64,000 nt of DNA from positions 1,984,001 through 2,048,000 of the forward strand of contig CAVNZM010000007.1 of NCBI GenBank assembly GCA_963693365.1, given 5' to 3'. The stretch comes from Amoebidium appalachense. Lineage: Eukaryota; Ichthyosporea. The translations under genes and the position numbers were made by a program. Under the pieces are notes generated by a model. That model ran no database searches. It saw only the letters and a list, made by a program, of their open reading frames with translations, and was not told where the DNA came from. Positions within the stretch are counted from its first letter, which is position 1. Each line of letters opens with the position of its first letter. Below, in pieces: positions 52,292-63,170 of the stretch.

Positions 52292-53218
52292 CGCCCAACA
52301 CACACACGCACACACACACTTTTGCTTTTTTTTTTTTTTTTGGGGGGGGGGGGGGGGGGTGAGGGGGAGATACGTTTCATTGAGAAGAAGTGCAGCTGTC
52401 CCGCATCCTGCTTCTCACTCCCTTTTCCTTTCTTCTGCACGCGGACACAGAGACGTACGGTTCTAGTGTGTGTACCGCGTGCAAGCATCCACATACATGC
52501 ACACACACACACAGACACATCTCATCCATATTTGCCCACAGAGACGGGAGGAAGAGGAGAGACAGGCAGTCGAGGATGCTATTCGCAGACAGAAAGCTCT
52601 TTTGGCCGGCATGAGAAGCTCCCGTGTTCAGAGGGTAGGTGTATGCACTGCAGCATGCACATGTCCAGGTACACATGCATGCACACTTGCTTGCACATTC
52701 ATGTCCAGGTACACATGCATGCACACTTGCTTGCACATTCATGTACAGGTTGCACACTTACTTACACTTGCGCGTACGAGTACAGTACATATGCAAGTGC
52801 ACACGTTCACACATCCCCACGTGCTTTTCGGTCACAGTGACTCGCCACTGACATAAACACGTTCAAGTGCGCATTCTTTAGAAATTATTTAAATGCGTAA
52901 CACGCACGCATGCGTACCTGCACACACACACACACACAAACACACTGTGGTGTAATTACATGTCTCTTGACCTGCATGCTCCCACTAATCCCCCCCCCCC
53001 CCCCCCCCCCCCTCTCCTCCTACGCAACGAAATTGCACGCGTTTTAGGCCATGCAATTCTCGTTCAGGACTTTTTATTAACCACCATTAATGACATCTAA
53101 TTAATGACGAGAGCAAACGGAACAAGAAGAGTATGCAATCTCTAAATCAAAGGGATGATAAAATAGCGACTAGGAAAAATCACAATGAGGAACGCGGGTA
53201 GCAAAGAAGCTTCCCTTC

Positions 53219-53270
<52 letters not shown>

Positions 53271-53984
53271 ATACACGCACACAAACATACAAACACGTCT
53301 TTTTTTCTTTTGTTAAAGTGGGGCCGGGGGGCGAAGGGGAGAGGCGGGTGGTTGCTAACAGACTCTTATGATGTGTGCAGGGAGACACGGAGAGTGTTGT
53401 GCTCAATCGGCCCAATGCAAACGACACAAGCAGGGGGAGGTCCTCACGTTATTGGGCTAGACAGGGGGAGAGCGGCGCAGACGAATCGGCATCCGGATTG
53501 GATACCGTGGTACGTGATTTAGCCTTGTTTGGCTATTTGGCTGCGCAAAACGGATCTGGGATGTGGTGATGCATGCAGTGGTGGACGATGGGATGGACAG
53601 GGCTGGATGGGGGTTAGGGTGGGTTTGCTTGTGCGTGGTTTTTTATAATAATAAAAAATTAAAAAAAGGGCTGGGTGGGTGGTGGTAAGGTGCTTAGGTG
53701 GTGGTAGTTCGGGGGAAGGGGGGATAGGAGGGAGGGGGGTTACACATAGTGAAAGTGCTGTTACGGTACATGTCAAGAGAATGTTGCCTATGAGTCCCCT
53801 GCTCCCCCACACCTCCCTGTTATCCCCCCCCCTCCCCCCCCCCCCCAAGTTGGGTTAAGTCACGATGACCGGGACACACACACACACACCACACTATTTC
53901 CCCTGGATGCCAAACGTTTTTTTTTGTTTTTTTTTTGAACGAGAGAGACATGAAAATGGTTACCAACCTGTGCTTCCCCCCCCC

Positions 53985-54015
<31 letters not shown>

Positions 54016-55214
54016 ACACACACACACATGCACACACACGTACAGCCCCACAGCGGCTATGCAAGTGGCGAAGACAACCAATCCGACATCAGCCGTCCCC
54101 ACGAATCGTCGCAACATCCCAACGGGTTTCAACGCTACCACAAACACCAAACTCGCAGCGACGGAAATGGGTCGGTTAGCCAGGGCGGGGGATATTCGTC
54201 GGGAAGCAGTAGCAGTGGCTCGAGTTCGTCAAGTTCGGGTTCCGACGATTCGTCGTCGGAGAGCGAAAGCGACGAAAATGAGTTTTACAAGCTGGGCGCA
54301 AAGAAGAGGCAGACAGAATACGGTACGTTTTTTTTTTTTTTTTTTTTTTTTCTTCTTTTTTTTTCCCCTCTCCCCCCCCCCCCCCCCCCCCCCCCTTCCC
54401 CCTCTTTGGATCAACACGGTCATTTTGTCTCAATATTTTCCTACGCTGTTTGCGTGTATTGTCAGGTTTTTTTGGGGGGGGGGGGGGGGGGGGGGAGGGG
54501 GTGGTTAAACCCAAAATTGGTGTGTGTGGTTGTGTAATTGTTGAGTCGACAGAAGGATTTGATGTGGACGAAAGCTGCCTGAGAAACAGGTGGGGGCATT
54601 TCGTGCCGTTTTTATTGATGTGTGTGTGCCCGTGTATGTGCCTCTCGTTTGTGTGTGTGCTGTGTGTTGCATGAAGGGGGGGGAGGGGGGGGGGGGCTTT
54701 CAAGAGAGAGAGGGAACCGAGCAGATACACCTAAATTGTCTTTTTTAACTTACGAAATTGGTCAACAGAGGCTGATGGCGACAGAAAGCACAAACGGGCA
54801 CGGCACGAGAGCCAATCACACGCCAACGATGAAGAGAGGGGGGCAGAGCGCAATGCTGGGCACGGGGACAGCCAGCAAACCACCATCCGCCTTCGACTCA
54901 TTCCACCCAAGCAGGAGGAAACACACGCGCACGAAACCACATCACATGTGGAAATACAAGAGAAAAATATGGGGATTTCGAATTCCGTGAAACAGAATTT
55001 TGAAGGTGTGGGTGAGAGAAGGGAGGAAAGATGGGAGGAATCGGTGAAGGAGGAAGAGAAAGATTTGGGTACAGGGGCACATATGCATGGGGGGAAAGTT
55101 GTCGAAACGAGTGTGCATGATATGCAGCCAATGGAAATGGACCGTGTGGAGGCAGATGATAAGGAACCAATGGTAAAGGAGAATGCGGAAGAACAGGCGG
55201 CTGCTATGTACTGA
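45527..55214 (+). CDS. CECR2-like DDT/WHIM chromatin-remodelling subunit without a bromodomain, 13 exons
   Basis: Exons 45527-45533, 45932-46020, 46587-46690, 47174-47246, 48330-48435, 49489-49769, 50367-50492, 51262-51341, 52111-52183, 52542-52634, 53381-53509, 54046-54322 and 54769-55214 join in phase through GT-AG introns into 627 residues starting M-E-E-L-R-S. Residues 3-66 form a DDT domain (E-L-R-S-T-W-Q-F, C-Q-V-Y, L-P-S-M, I-N-N-L-L-G-A-L-L-K-G). Residues 92-126 match the L-x-x-L-C-D-x-R-L region and 135-155 the WHIM-like G-E-D-S-K-G-N-K-Y-W-Y-F signature. Then come a Lys/Ala-rich basic repeat, W-Q-L-V-C-W-D (about 231) and E-E-E-E-R-Q coiled coil (about 314-344), in the same order as human CECR2. 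In animals CECR2 pairs with the ISWI ATPase SNF2L. The bromodomain that follows in CECR2 is absent; instead there is a Ser-rich, acidic tail. Introns hold long G/C and TG tracts. Confidence 0.88.
46752..46812. repeat. (CA)n microsatellite in a CECR2-like intron
   Basis: An uninterrupted CA run of about 60 bases, closely following the C-run at 46699-46718 just after the donor at 46691. Confidence 0.96.
47267..47530. repeat. Alternating G-run and TG blocks in a CECR2-like intron
   Basis: Five or more G-runs separated by short TG runs start only 20 bases after the exon end at 47246. The transcribed RNA would contain many consecutive G-tracts. Confidence 0.95.
50063..50150. repeat. TG microsatellite in a CECR2-like intron
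   Basis: A pure TG run (about 50063-50128) passes into GGGGGT steps. Similar TG runs lie in the following introns at about 51490-51556. Confidence 0.96.
52250..52360. repeat. C-run and T-run/G-run in a CECR2-like intron
   Basis: A C-run of about 45 bases (52245-52289), a short CA stretch and then a T-run joined to a G-run (52327-52359), between the exons ending 52183 and starting 52542. Confidence 0.95.
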
Positions 55215-55291
55215 CATTGCACCCAATGTACAGTAGATCCTTACTTATCTTTCAGCCAATGAAAAGAGCTGTGCACACACCGATTCAGTGC

Positions 55292-55337
<46 letters not shown>

Positions 55338-56998
55338 GCATTTGCGTGTACCTAACACACCTGCATGCCGAGATCTACACACACACATGCAAGCACAAAC
55401 GCTTTGATGATCATTTAGAATGTTTTTTTTTTCTTTTTCCCCTTGTGTTAGACTGGTGCTGTAGTGTTAATGGCCTCTTAGGCTTTACTCTGTGTATGTG
55501 TTCTGATTGGGTGCAAATCATAACACAACGATCGAATTGCATGTGGATTTAGCACTTGTTGGATGTTCAGACAAATACCACACCTTCAAATGTATCTGGG
55601 TGATAATACTGTCAGATATGATACGTGTTGGATATGTGTGGTATCAATCCATCTGTTTACTTGGAATGACAACACCATTAGATAAGACACATGTTGGATA
55701 TGCGTGGTGACATACAGTGCCACCACCTACCGAAATAATTGCCATCACCTATCGATCTATTTGAAGGATGTTTCATTATTAGATATGACAGGAGTTGGAT
55801 ATGTGTACGTAGTGAACGTGCGTCGGTGTGGGTTGTGTGCGCTCGTGTTTACGAATGACTATTTGTCGGCCATCCACGCTGTTTTCTTTGGACATGTACA
55901 AAATAAATGTCACGGTACCAGAAATAAAACACAATCGTTACCAAACACACATTCCGTCAGACGAGGAAATAACCTGTATGTAATACAAGAACCCCCCCCC
56001 CCCCCCCCCCCCGGGGGGCCCCGTCGGTAGCTTGCGTGAATTTGTGTTGCGGGGGGCGCCGAGCTCTCCCTGCCACACAACTGCACGCCGCGCTACTGCT
56101 GTATTCAAATCTCCTCGACACGGCCGGCGCCATGGGCACATGCCTCTTGCGGCAAATAATACCGAGGGTTTTGTCCGGTTTTCAGACGTACCGGCCATGG
56201 CCAGGCAAAGAATTCGGAAGTCAACTGCCAACTAAGCCTACCCCTCCCCCCCTCTTCCCCCCCCTCCCCCCCCCCCCCCCCCCCCCCCCCCTCCCCCCAC
56301 CCCGCCGGATCCCGCACGTGATCTGCGACGACTTCAACAGGCAAAATGTTTATAATTGCACATAAGCATGCAAACAACTTGTGGCCAGCTTCAATATCTG
56401 CTAACCCGAGGCCATCTAACAACACAATATCATCGATATCTAGTAGAGCTTTGGCTGTAACTTGACATTGTCTCATTGATTATTCTTCAATATCTGCTAA
56501 CCCGAGGCATCTAACAACACAATATATCATCGATATCAGTAGAGCTTTGGCCGTAACTTGACATTGTCTCACAGAATGATCAAGTGCGAGAGCGCCCACG
56601 TACTATGGCTAAATACCGAGTTATGGGGAGACACTTCGAACCTCCTCTTCTTTGGGATTTTAATTTATTTTTTTTCTAAAAAAAAAAAAATCAGATGCAT
56701 AGGAGTAGGGAGGACAAAATTTACATTTTTACTTTAAGACATGCATATGCTCTCCCTGGCAGAGTTAGCGCGCCTGGCAAAGAGGCACACAATCTAATGC
56801 AAACAAACTAGCACTCTGCTAGGGTGATGACATTGAAATTTAAAACGTTTTAACGGACAATCCAATTATATCCTGGCAGAAAGTTCCCATTGTTCCTATG
56901 AATCTGCGGGTGTGTGCACATCTGTTACCTGTGTGTGTGTATGTGTTTGTGAGTGTGAGACCATGTGCGTGCGTCTGTGAACGTACACCCCTAGCTCA

Positions 56999-57039
<41 letters not shown>

Positions 57040-57384
57040 CGCTAACACATAGCTCAACCCTTTCTGTCATACAATCCAACTACAAACAAGTTCGTGCCTA
57101 CATCTTATTACATGCATAGCTAGAGATGTTCGAGTACTTAAAACATATCTCGAAACATGGCAGCCCTTAACAGACAGTGGGGATGGTATCTGGTCAAATA
57201 TTATAAATTTACCCTTGAGATAACATATCACGATTACCAACCAACCAAACTTTTCCTAAGGGTGGTGCGAAACAAAACGTTATAAACGTTTTTGATTGCA
57301 GGCACACTTTTTGAACACCTTGTAGATGGGAAAAGAACATCATCACAAAAACGGCAAAAACGTAAATCCCAATTTACAGATAAG
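55215..57384. other. Intergenic region with tandem duplication and weak open frame
   Basis: AATAAA at about 55902 and 55924 could serve the CECR2-like gene. C-runs lie at 55991-56012, 56268-56290 and 57003-57037. A minus-strand frame from 56476 to about 56301 has ordinary protein-like composition (D-I-D-D-I-V-L-L-D-G-L-G-L) and could be an exon with a donor at 56300, but no partner exon was found. Confidence 0.4.
56389..56577. repeat. 96-bp tandem duplication
   Basis: CTTCAATATCTGCTAACCCG at 56389 is repeated at 56485. The second copy has small indels that break the minus-strand reading frame kept by the first. Confidence 0.92.
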
Positions 57385-59127
57385 TCACTGGCTGCCGTAG
57401 AGCCTGTCCACCTCAGCCTGCATCAACTTCTGCGACCTCTCCAACAATTCGTCCACGCTCAAATTATGGTTTTGGGGCGCCACCAACACCATACTCTGGC
57501 GAATTTGCGTAGGATATCCCCCCAAAGACTCATTTGCAGGCCAGCCAGTTTCGTTTCCGCTGGCTACGAAACACACCACCTGCATGTTGTGTTTTGCCGG
57601 GAGATTAAACGCCCCGCGACGGAAAGTTTGGAGAATTTTAGGATTACGGTTCACCTGTCCCTCGGGGAAGAAAGCCAGACTGCCGTTTTGGCTCACCCAC
57701 TTATCCACCCGGGACATGACTTCCAGCTGTGCATCCTTGTCAACCGTAAAGCTCCCAAGTTTCTCCGAGTTGAAATATACCGGGAAATGGCCCACCAGGC
57801 AAGCAATCGTACCGAAAAACGGAATGTTGAAAAGCGAATGCTTCATCAGTGTGCGCTGAACAGTCAAATACTTTGGCGGGCAAGAAGCAACATATGAAAT
57901 GGCATCCAGAAACGAAGTGTGATTCAACATGATAAACGTCGGTGTGTCATCCAGAACTGACCAATCTACCGCATGTGGCCCGGTTTCCGAATCCAGAGCC
58001 ATCCATGGGCAGGGGAAGAAAACGAGATAGCGGAAACAGTAGTGTGTGACGTAGCAGCAGCGCCCTCGCTTGGTTTCAATGTCACCAGGGATAAGAACAC
58101 ACAACTGTGAAAGACAGTGTGAGTAATCATCGTAGTTGGAAGGAGGAGGGGGAGAGCGCTTTGAGGGGTGGGGAAGGAAGAGGGGGAGAGGGCAATGAAG
58201 GGGGGGGGGGGGGAGGGGGGAAGGGGGGGGGGGCCGGGGGGAAGGGATTTGAGGGTGTTTGCATAGCCTGGTGGGAAAACCGAAAGTAATGTAAAGCGCA
58301 AACAGCGAAGAAAAGAGAAAAAACGAAAACGAAGAAACCATTAACCTACTGTTGACGGGTGGAAAGCAAATAACACCGAGGACTCTGTGAGCGCAAGAAA
58401 ACCATGAGCAAAGTCAAGAATAGTCTTCCTGTAAAGGGGGAAGGGGGGAGGGGGGAGGGGAGGGGGGTCGAGTGGGTAGAGAGTTTATTCTAACAAGTGT
58501 GGTTCCAGAGAAACTCAAGTGTCGCACGTGCACGCAGGAACACTTTCACACACACATTCACACATGAATCTACATTTAATAACGCTACATAACGATCAAG
58601 TACAACGACCCCCCCCCCCCCCCCCCCCCCGGCTCCTTCCCCCCCCCCCACACCCCCGCCTGCCTTCTAACTGAAAGACCAATTAGCACGTCCAATAGCA
58701 GACTCAGAGAAGGATAGTCTCGTCGAACGAACACAAGGGAGAGGGAGAATATAAGAAAGGGAGGACTGGAGGGAACGGGAAGGGACAAACATGTAAACTC
58801 TGGGGGATGGGGGTTATAGGGGTGAAGTGGGGACATGCACGAGTGGGCGAATGTGTGCGGATAAGCATTTTTGTGCGTATAAGTGTGTGCCTGCCTGCGT
58901 GTGTGCGTGTGATGAATGGGGGGGGGGGGGGTTACCTGGCAACCACACCAGCAGATGATTAAAGCGAAAGCCAGACAAACACCAAACCAGGCCTTACAAA
59001 GAAACCGACCCACAGGCACCAGAGCCTCGGGCAGGAGAGAGATGATGGAGTGAAGACCAACGAAGAATTCGTGACGCGCACCAGTGCGTGAGAGGCTGTT
59101 GCCTCCACAAAAGGTCGGCGTGCTCAT
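57385..59127 (-). CDS. 1-acylglycerol-3-phosphate acyltransferase-like protein (PlsC family), two exons
   Basis: Minus-strand exons 59127-58936 and 58104-57385 join in phase 0 (donor GTAACC, acceptor CACAG) into 303 residues. I chose the ATG at 59127; the upstream in-frame codons have no ATG. A hydrophobic segment at about residues 48-62 (C-L-A-F-A-L-I-I-C-W) should anchor the protein in a membrane, probably the ER. The PlsC signature is present: block I N-H-T-S-F-L-D at 125-131 (catalytic His126 and Asp131) and block III F-P-E-G at 210-213, followed by Q-V-N-R-N-P in place of the usual T-R. Such enzymes transfer an acyl chain from acyl-CoA to a lysophospholipid or lysophosphatidate. The exact acceptor cannot be told from sequence. 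The intron holds G-runs. Confidence 0.88.
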
Positions 59128-59774
59128 GTTTGCAATCAAACCTTGTGTCAAAAAAACAATGAACGTGAAAAGATCTTTAGGTTTCTCTGTTTTGTTCAAG
59201 GTATTTTCACTAAAATAATGTTCGTTTATATCACCATCGAGAAAGTTTGCGACTACATTTTATATGGTTTTCACGATTTACCCCCTTCTACCCTTTCTCA
59301 TACCGCACTTTTGATTGGGTGGATTTCGCGGGCTGTCCCGGGCTGCTGTGCTTCCCCTTAATTCTGGCTCACGTTTTGTCAGATCTCTGAAAAACACATG
59401 CGTGCCCACATACACGTGTGTTGGCCTGTTGTGAGGGAAACATGCGAGATTTGTTTTCGAGTGCTTAACTTATGTTTAATATTTATCGTTGACATTTGTC
59501 TATGAAAATGTGAAATAAATGGAAGAGGTGGCTGCAGCAGTTGGCGGAGGGACTATGTCCAGAATTCTTCTTCTTTTCAAGAGCACATCCAAGGATGGTG
59601 GTGTGCCATCAATTCACGTGATGGTCAAGGAGGGTGTACCAGTGGTATCTTCACGACGGGCTATGGGGCTTTATTTCCCTTAGGGTCTTCCTTTTTTTTG
59701 TTTGGGGGGGGGGGGAAGGGGGGGAGGGGGGAAGGGTAGGGAGAGTCGGCTGAGGGGTGGGGCAGCCAGTCGCG

Positions 59775-59851
<77 letters not shown>

Positions 59852-60197
59852 GGGGGGGGGAGGGGGAGGGGATGGAAGCTTTCGCTTTTCAAAGGGAGGG
59901 GAAAGGGGAGGGGAAGGGGGGGGGGGGGGGGGGGGGGGAGGAAGCTCAGGATATTGTGTAATGTATACCCAGGTTGTTCGTAGATTCTTTGAAGCTTGCT
60001 TACTTAGGATGGTTATTTGCACGCCACCCTATGTTTCAATCTATTCTTCACATACACGCATGCCAATCCGCTTTTCGTAAAAACAATTCATGTTATGTTC
60101 AAATATTGGCACTGCACGATTCCATGCAAGTTGGTGCACGATATGTTCATTTTATTGATTTTTTATTTTTTATTTTTTTATTTTATCCCGTTTTGTC
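59128..60197. repeat. Intergenic region with very long G-run
   Basis: The 5' flank of the acyltransferase gene (59128-59640) holds no other gene that I recognise. From 59702 to 59940 the DNA is almost pure G, including about 70 uninterrupted G at 59780-59850. The left part of dispersed element copy D starts at about 60172. Confidence 0.6.
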
Positions 60198-60202
60198 CCC
60201 GG

Positions 60203-60633
60203 TGTTGGAGTGCAGACTTACGCTCACTCCACAATATGTGTATGTTAGCTTTACAATTGGTTCCGTGTACACAGACACACGCTGACACTCGATCACCACA
60301 TGCACATCTGCATAGTTGAGGAATGTTGCCAATTGTGTTTTGACTGCAAACGATTGGTTCACTGGTCCCAGAGATCTCTAAATGAAAGTAACCAATCCGA
60401 TTAGCACCTGGCATCCGGATTACATTCCAGACTGCTGCCCCACGGGTATATAAGCCACGTCTCTGCCAGGTGCAGACATGGAGTTCAGACATGGAGTTCA
60501 GTCATGGAGTTAAGTCATGGAGTTAAGTCATGGAGTTCAGTCATGGAGTTAACACACTGAAAGCAGTAAAAAAACGGGTCAGCGCCCAAGCGCGCCACGA
60601 CGACCCTAGTCACAGCGGACTCTACTTCCAACA
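60203..60633 (+). repeat. Left LTR of the TRIM-like element
   Basis: It contains ATTGG (60351) and CCAAT (60392) boxes and TATATAA at 60447-60453, followed by six copies of a 13-bp unit like AGTCATGGAGTTA (about 60474-60551). This fits a U3 promoter with the transcript start about 30 bases past TATATAA. Confidence 0.92.
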
Positions 60634-60938
60634 GGGTTATGGGCCCAGACACGACACCGCGGCCTCTAACTTCACGTCCCCTACGACGCCTTGAACGGAG
60701 GAGCCCAGAAACCGACTTCTAGGCTGTACCCTACACCCGCGAGCGTATTTCCGTGAAGTAGAGACTTTCGCTTCCACAAACTCCATCCGCAGCAGCCTGC
60801 GACATCAACGTCAAGTATTCCACTTCATTGGCGGGGCACGCACCACAGTGGAATGCACACCCCGGTCTACCCTGCAAGCAGCCACACTCACTCTCTCTTC
60901 TCTACAGTGGTGTGTACACTTCTCCAATTGGGTAGGGG

Positions 60939-61369
60939 TGTTGGAGTGCAGACTTACGCTCACTCCACAATATGTGTATGTTAGCTTTACAATTGGTTCC
61001 GTGTACACAGACACACGCTGACACTCGATCACCACATGCACATCTGCATAGTTGAGGAATGTTGCCAATTGTGTTTTGACTGCAAACGATTGGTTCACTG
61101 GTCCCAGAGATCTCTAAATGAAAGTAACCAATCCGATTAGCACCTGGCATCCGGATTACATTCCAGACTGCTGCCCCACGGGTATATAAGCCACGTCTCT
61201 GCCAGGTGCAGACATGGAGTTCAGACATGGAGTTCAGTCATGGAGTTAAGTCATGGAGTTAAGTCATGGAGTTCAGTCATGGAGTTAACACACTGAAAGC
61301 AGTAAAAAAACGGGTCAGCGCCCAAGCGCGCCACGACGACCCTAGTCACAGCGGACTCTACTTCCAACA
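60939..61369 (+). repeat. Right LTR of the TRIM-like element
   Basis: Same sequence as the left LTR, offset by 736 bases, with TATATAA at 61183-61189. If active it could drive transcription into the flanking reverse-transcriptase fragment. Confidence 0.92.
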
Positions 61370-61446
61370 CCCGGAGGGCCTTTTCAGGCCCTCTAAGGAA
61401 ACTACCGTCTACCACACAGCACCGACAGTACACTAGTTAAGGTGTT

Positions 61447-62100
61447 TTGGTTTTATTAATTGGAAAACTGCTTAGAATTCTGTCTCCCCTGGTCTCCTAT
61501 GGGAAAAGCTTGCTGCACGGGGTGTACCACAGTGCATGGGTGTTTTGTAAAAGCATATTGTCTCAAACCTACGGTAGAGCTGTGGTCAATGGTCACCTTT
61601 CATATGGTTTTGCTCGTACTAGAGGTCTCTTGCAAGGTTCATTGCTTAGCCCCATTTTGTTTAACCTATTTATAGATGATTTAGCTGTCAAGATTTATGC
61701 CGAAAATGTTGACCCCATTAATAACTTTCCGCCTGCACTTCTCTATGCTGATGATCTGTCCCTCCTTGCTCGTACCCCTAGACACCTGCAAAGATTGTTC
61801 GATATAGTCTCAGAGTGGTGCAAGGCAAACCTTATGATCCTTAACATAGACAAATGTGGTGTTCTTGTACCTGATATCGCTAACAATTGACATACATTTA
61901 CCATATTATCTAAACCTGTATCATAGTTCCAGAATACAAATATCTTGGTGCTCCGGTTAATTCTGTTGGTGTTATGTTTTCCCATATGGTTGAAAAGAGG
62001 GTAGAGCTGGCTCGTAAGCGGTTAGCTTTCTTCTCGGCTAATATTTTTAATGAAACGCCCCTCCATCCTTCTATTAGACACATTTATTCGCCAGTCTTTT
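61447..62100 (+). pseudogene. Non-LTR (LINE-type) reverse transcriptase fragment, frameshifted
   Basis: The first frame (61447-61890) carries RT palm motifs: Q-G-S-L-L-S-P-I-L-F-N-L-F-I-D-D-L and then L-L-Y-A-D-D-L-S-L-L-A, the YADD catalytic motif, ending W-C-K-A-N-L-M-I-L-N-I-D-K-C-G. After a stop at 61888 the thumb region continues in another frame from about 61923 (E-Y-K-Y-L-G-A-P-V ... R-V-E-L-A-R-K-R-L). Endonuclease and earlier RT motifs are absent. The left edge meets dispersed element copy D, consistent with 5' truncation or a nested insertion. It cannot make an active enzyme. Confidence 0.88.
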
Positions 62101-63075
62101 GTCTTCCCGGCATGTGCACGTGAATATGGTTTACCCCTTCTCGCCTGACGCTTGGATCAAGAAAGAGACTCTCGGAATTAAAGCGCTTAAACCCTTGGCA
62201 AATTTCCTTGAAGTAGAAATTGCCTCCTTTTTATCTAACAACTGTTGTAAACCTGGGCCTGCAACATTCTCGATATATGGCCCAGGCTGGTCCCAATAGC
62301 TGCTAGAGTATGATAATCCCATCTCGCGCTGAAATTCAATAGCACATAAGCCGCTAAAAGAATTATTTGCCCTCCCACCCTCTCTTCTCTATCCGACCTG
62401 CCCCCTCCCCACCTCTCCCTTCTTTCCTTCCCTCTCTCTCTCCTTCTTCCCCGGGCACAAATACAAATAAATCCCGCTAAAGTATGCGTGTGACTTTGGA
62501 CTGCCACTTACTTATTAAGACATGTACATAATCACAAAATAATTACACAATATAACAAATGGAAAAAGCCTCCACATGTGACACTAGACCCGATGTAAGC
62601 AAACATCTTGAAAAACCAAGCCTTATGTCTCGTTTTATATATAATGACCGTCTAAATAATATTGCCAAATAAGGCACTCGCAAATGTGTAACACCTAAAT
62701 ACATATTACCTTCCTGTAGAATTGGCCTTTCGCTGGCTGACGGTAATATTGACCACTTACCACGCTTTTAAATTTACCGTGCACGTGCCATACAGTGGAG
62801 ATCCAAGTTGTAAGACTTAGTATAAGGTGGCATCGTTTGCATGCCCAAACAACACACACACACATCAGTTTAAGCGGTCATGTATTGCCAAATGTAGTTT
62901 GATAGACCACATAATACCGCAAAACACACACGACACATTCACAACAGACACCCAGAAAGATAGCTTACCTGAAAATTACAACATCGTTGATTTCATACTC
63001 AGAACACACATAACTATGACCTCAGTATTAGATGTATTGATTGGCTTGAGAAACACATCATTACAAAACTCTAGC
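62101..63075. other. Probable decayed 3' part of the LINE, otherwise nothing recognised
   Basis: Short frames such as 62140-62299 (plus) and 62827-63075 (plus, with H-Q-F-K-R-S-C-I-A-K-C) could be relics of the LINE C-terminal region, but the similarity is too weak to be certain. Confidence 0.3.
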
Positions 63076-63093
63076 ACACATACACACACACAC

Positions 63094-63167
<74 letters not shown>

Positions 63168-63170
63168 AGC
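63076..63170. repeat. (CA)n microsatellite
   Basis: CA dinucleotides with two short interruptions; the main pure run is about 63098-63167. Confidence 0.97.

Larger units (their letters stand above)
60203..61369 (+). mobile_element. TRIM-like non-autonomous LTR retrotransposon
   Basis: Two 431-bp direct repeats, identical by eye, at 60203-60633 and 60939-61369 flank a 305-bp non-coding interior. Each repeat starts TGTTGGA and ends TCCAACA, the classic TG...CA inverted ends of an LTR. CCCGG at 60198-60202 is repeated at 61370-61374 as a 5-bp target-site duplication. A polypurine tract GGGTAGGGG (60930-60938) abuts the right LTR, which sets the orientation as plus. A TGGGCCCAGA near the left LTR could be a primer-binding site, but I cannot assign a tRNA. 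No gag or pol is present, so it would need proteins from another element. LTR identity implies recent insertion. Confidence 0.93.
60172..61460 (+). repeat. Dispersed repeat element, copy D, split by a TRIM insertion
   Basis: The left half (60172-60202, TTATCCCGTTTTGTCCCCGG) and right half (61370-61460, with GGAAACTACCGTCTACCAC and CAGCACCGACAGTAC) together reconstitute the element seen at 27709-27825. The TRIM element lies between them. Confidence 0.75.

Noticed and set aside
52640-54045. Hidden bromodomain exon in the CECR2-like gene
   Set aside because: No frame shows the bromodomain helices or the conserved P-x-Y and asparagine motifs, and flanking exon phases already match.
60178-61228. 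Two ~100-aa minus-strand frames in the repeated sequence
   Set aside because: They lie antisense in the LTRs, are repeated only because the LTRs are, and cross the promoter region.
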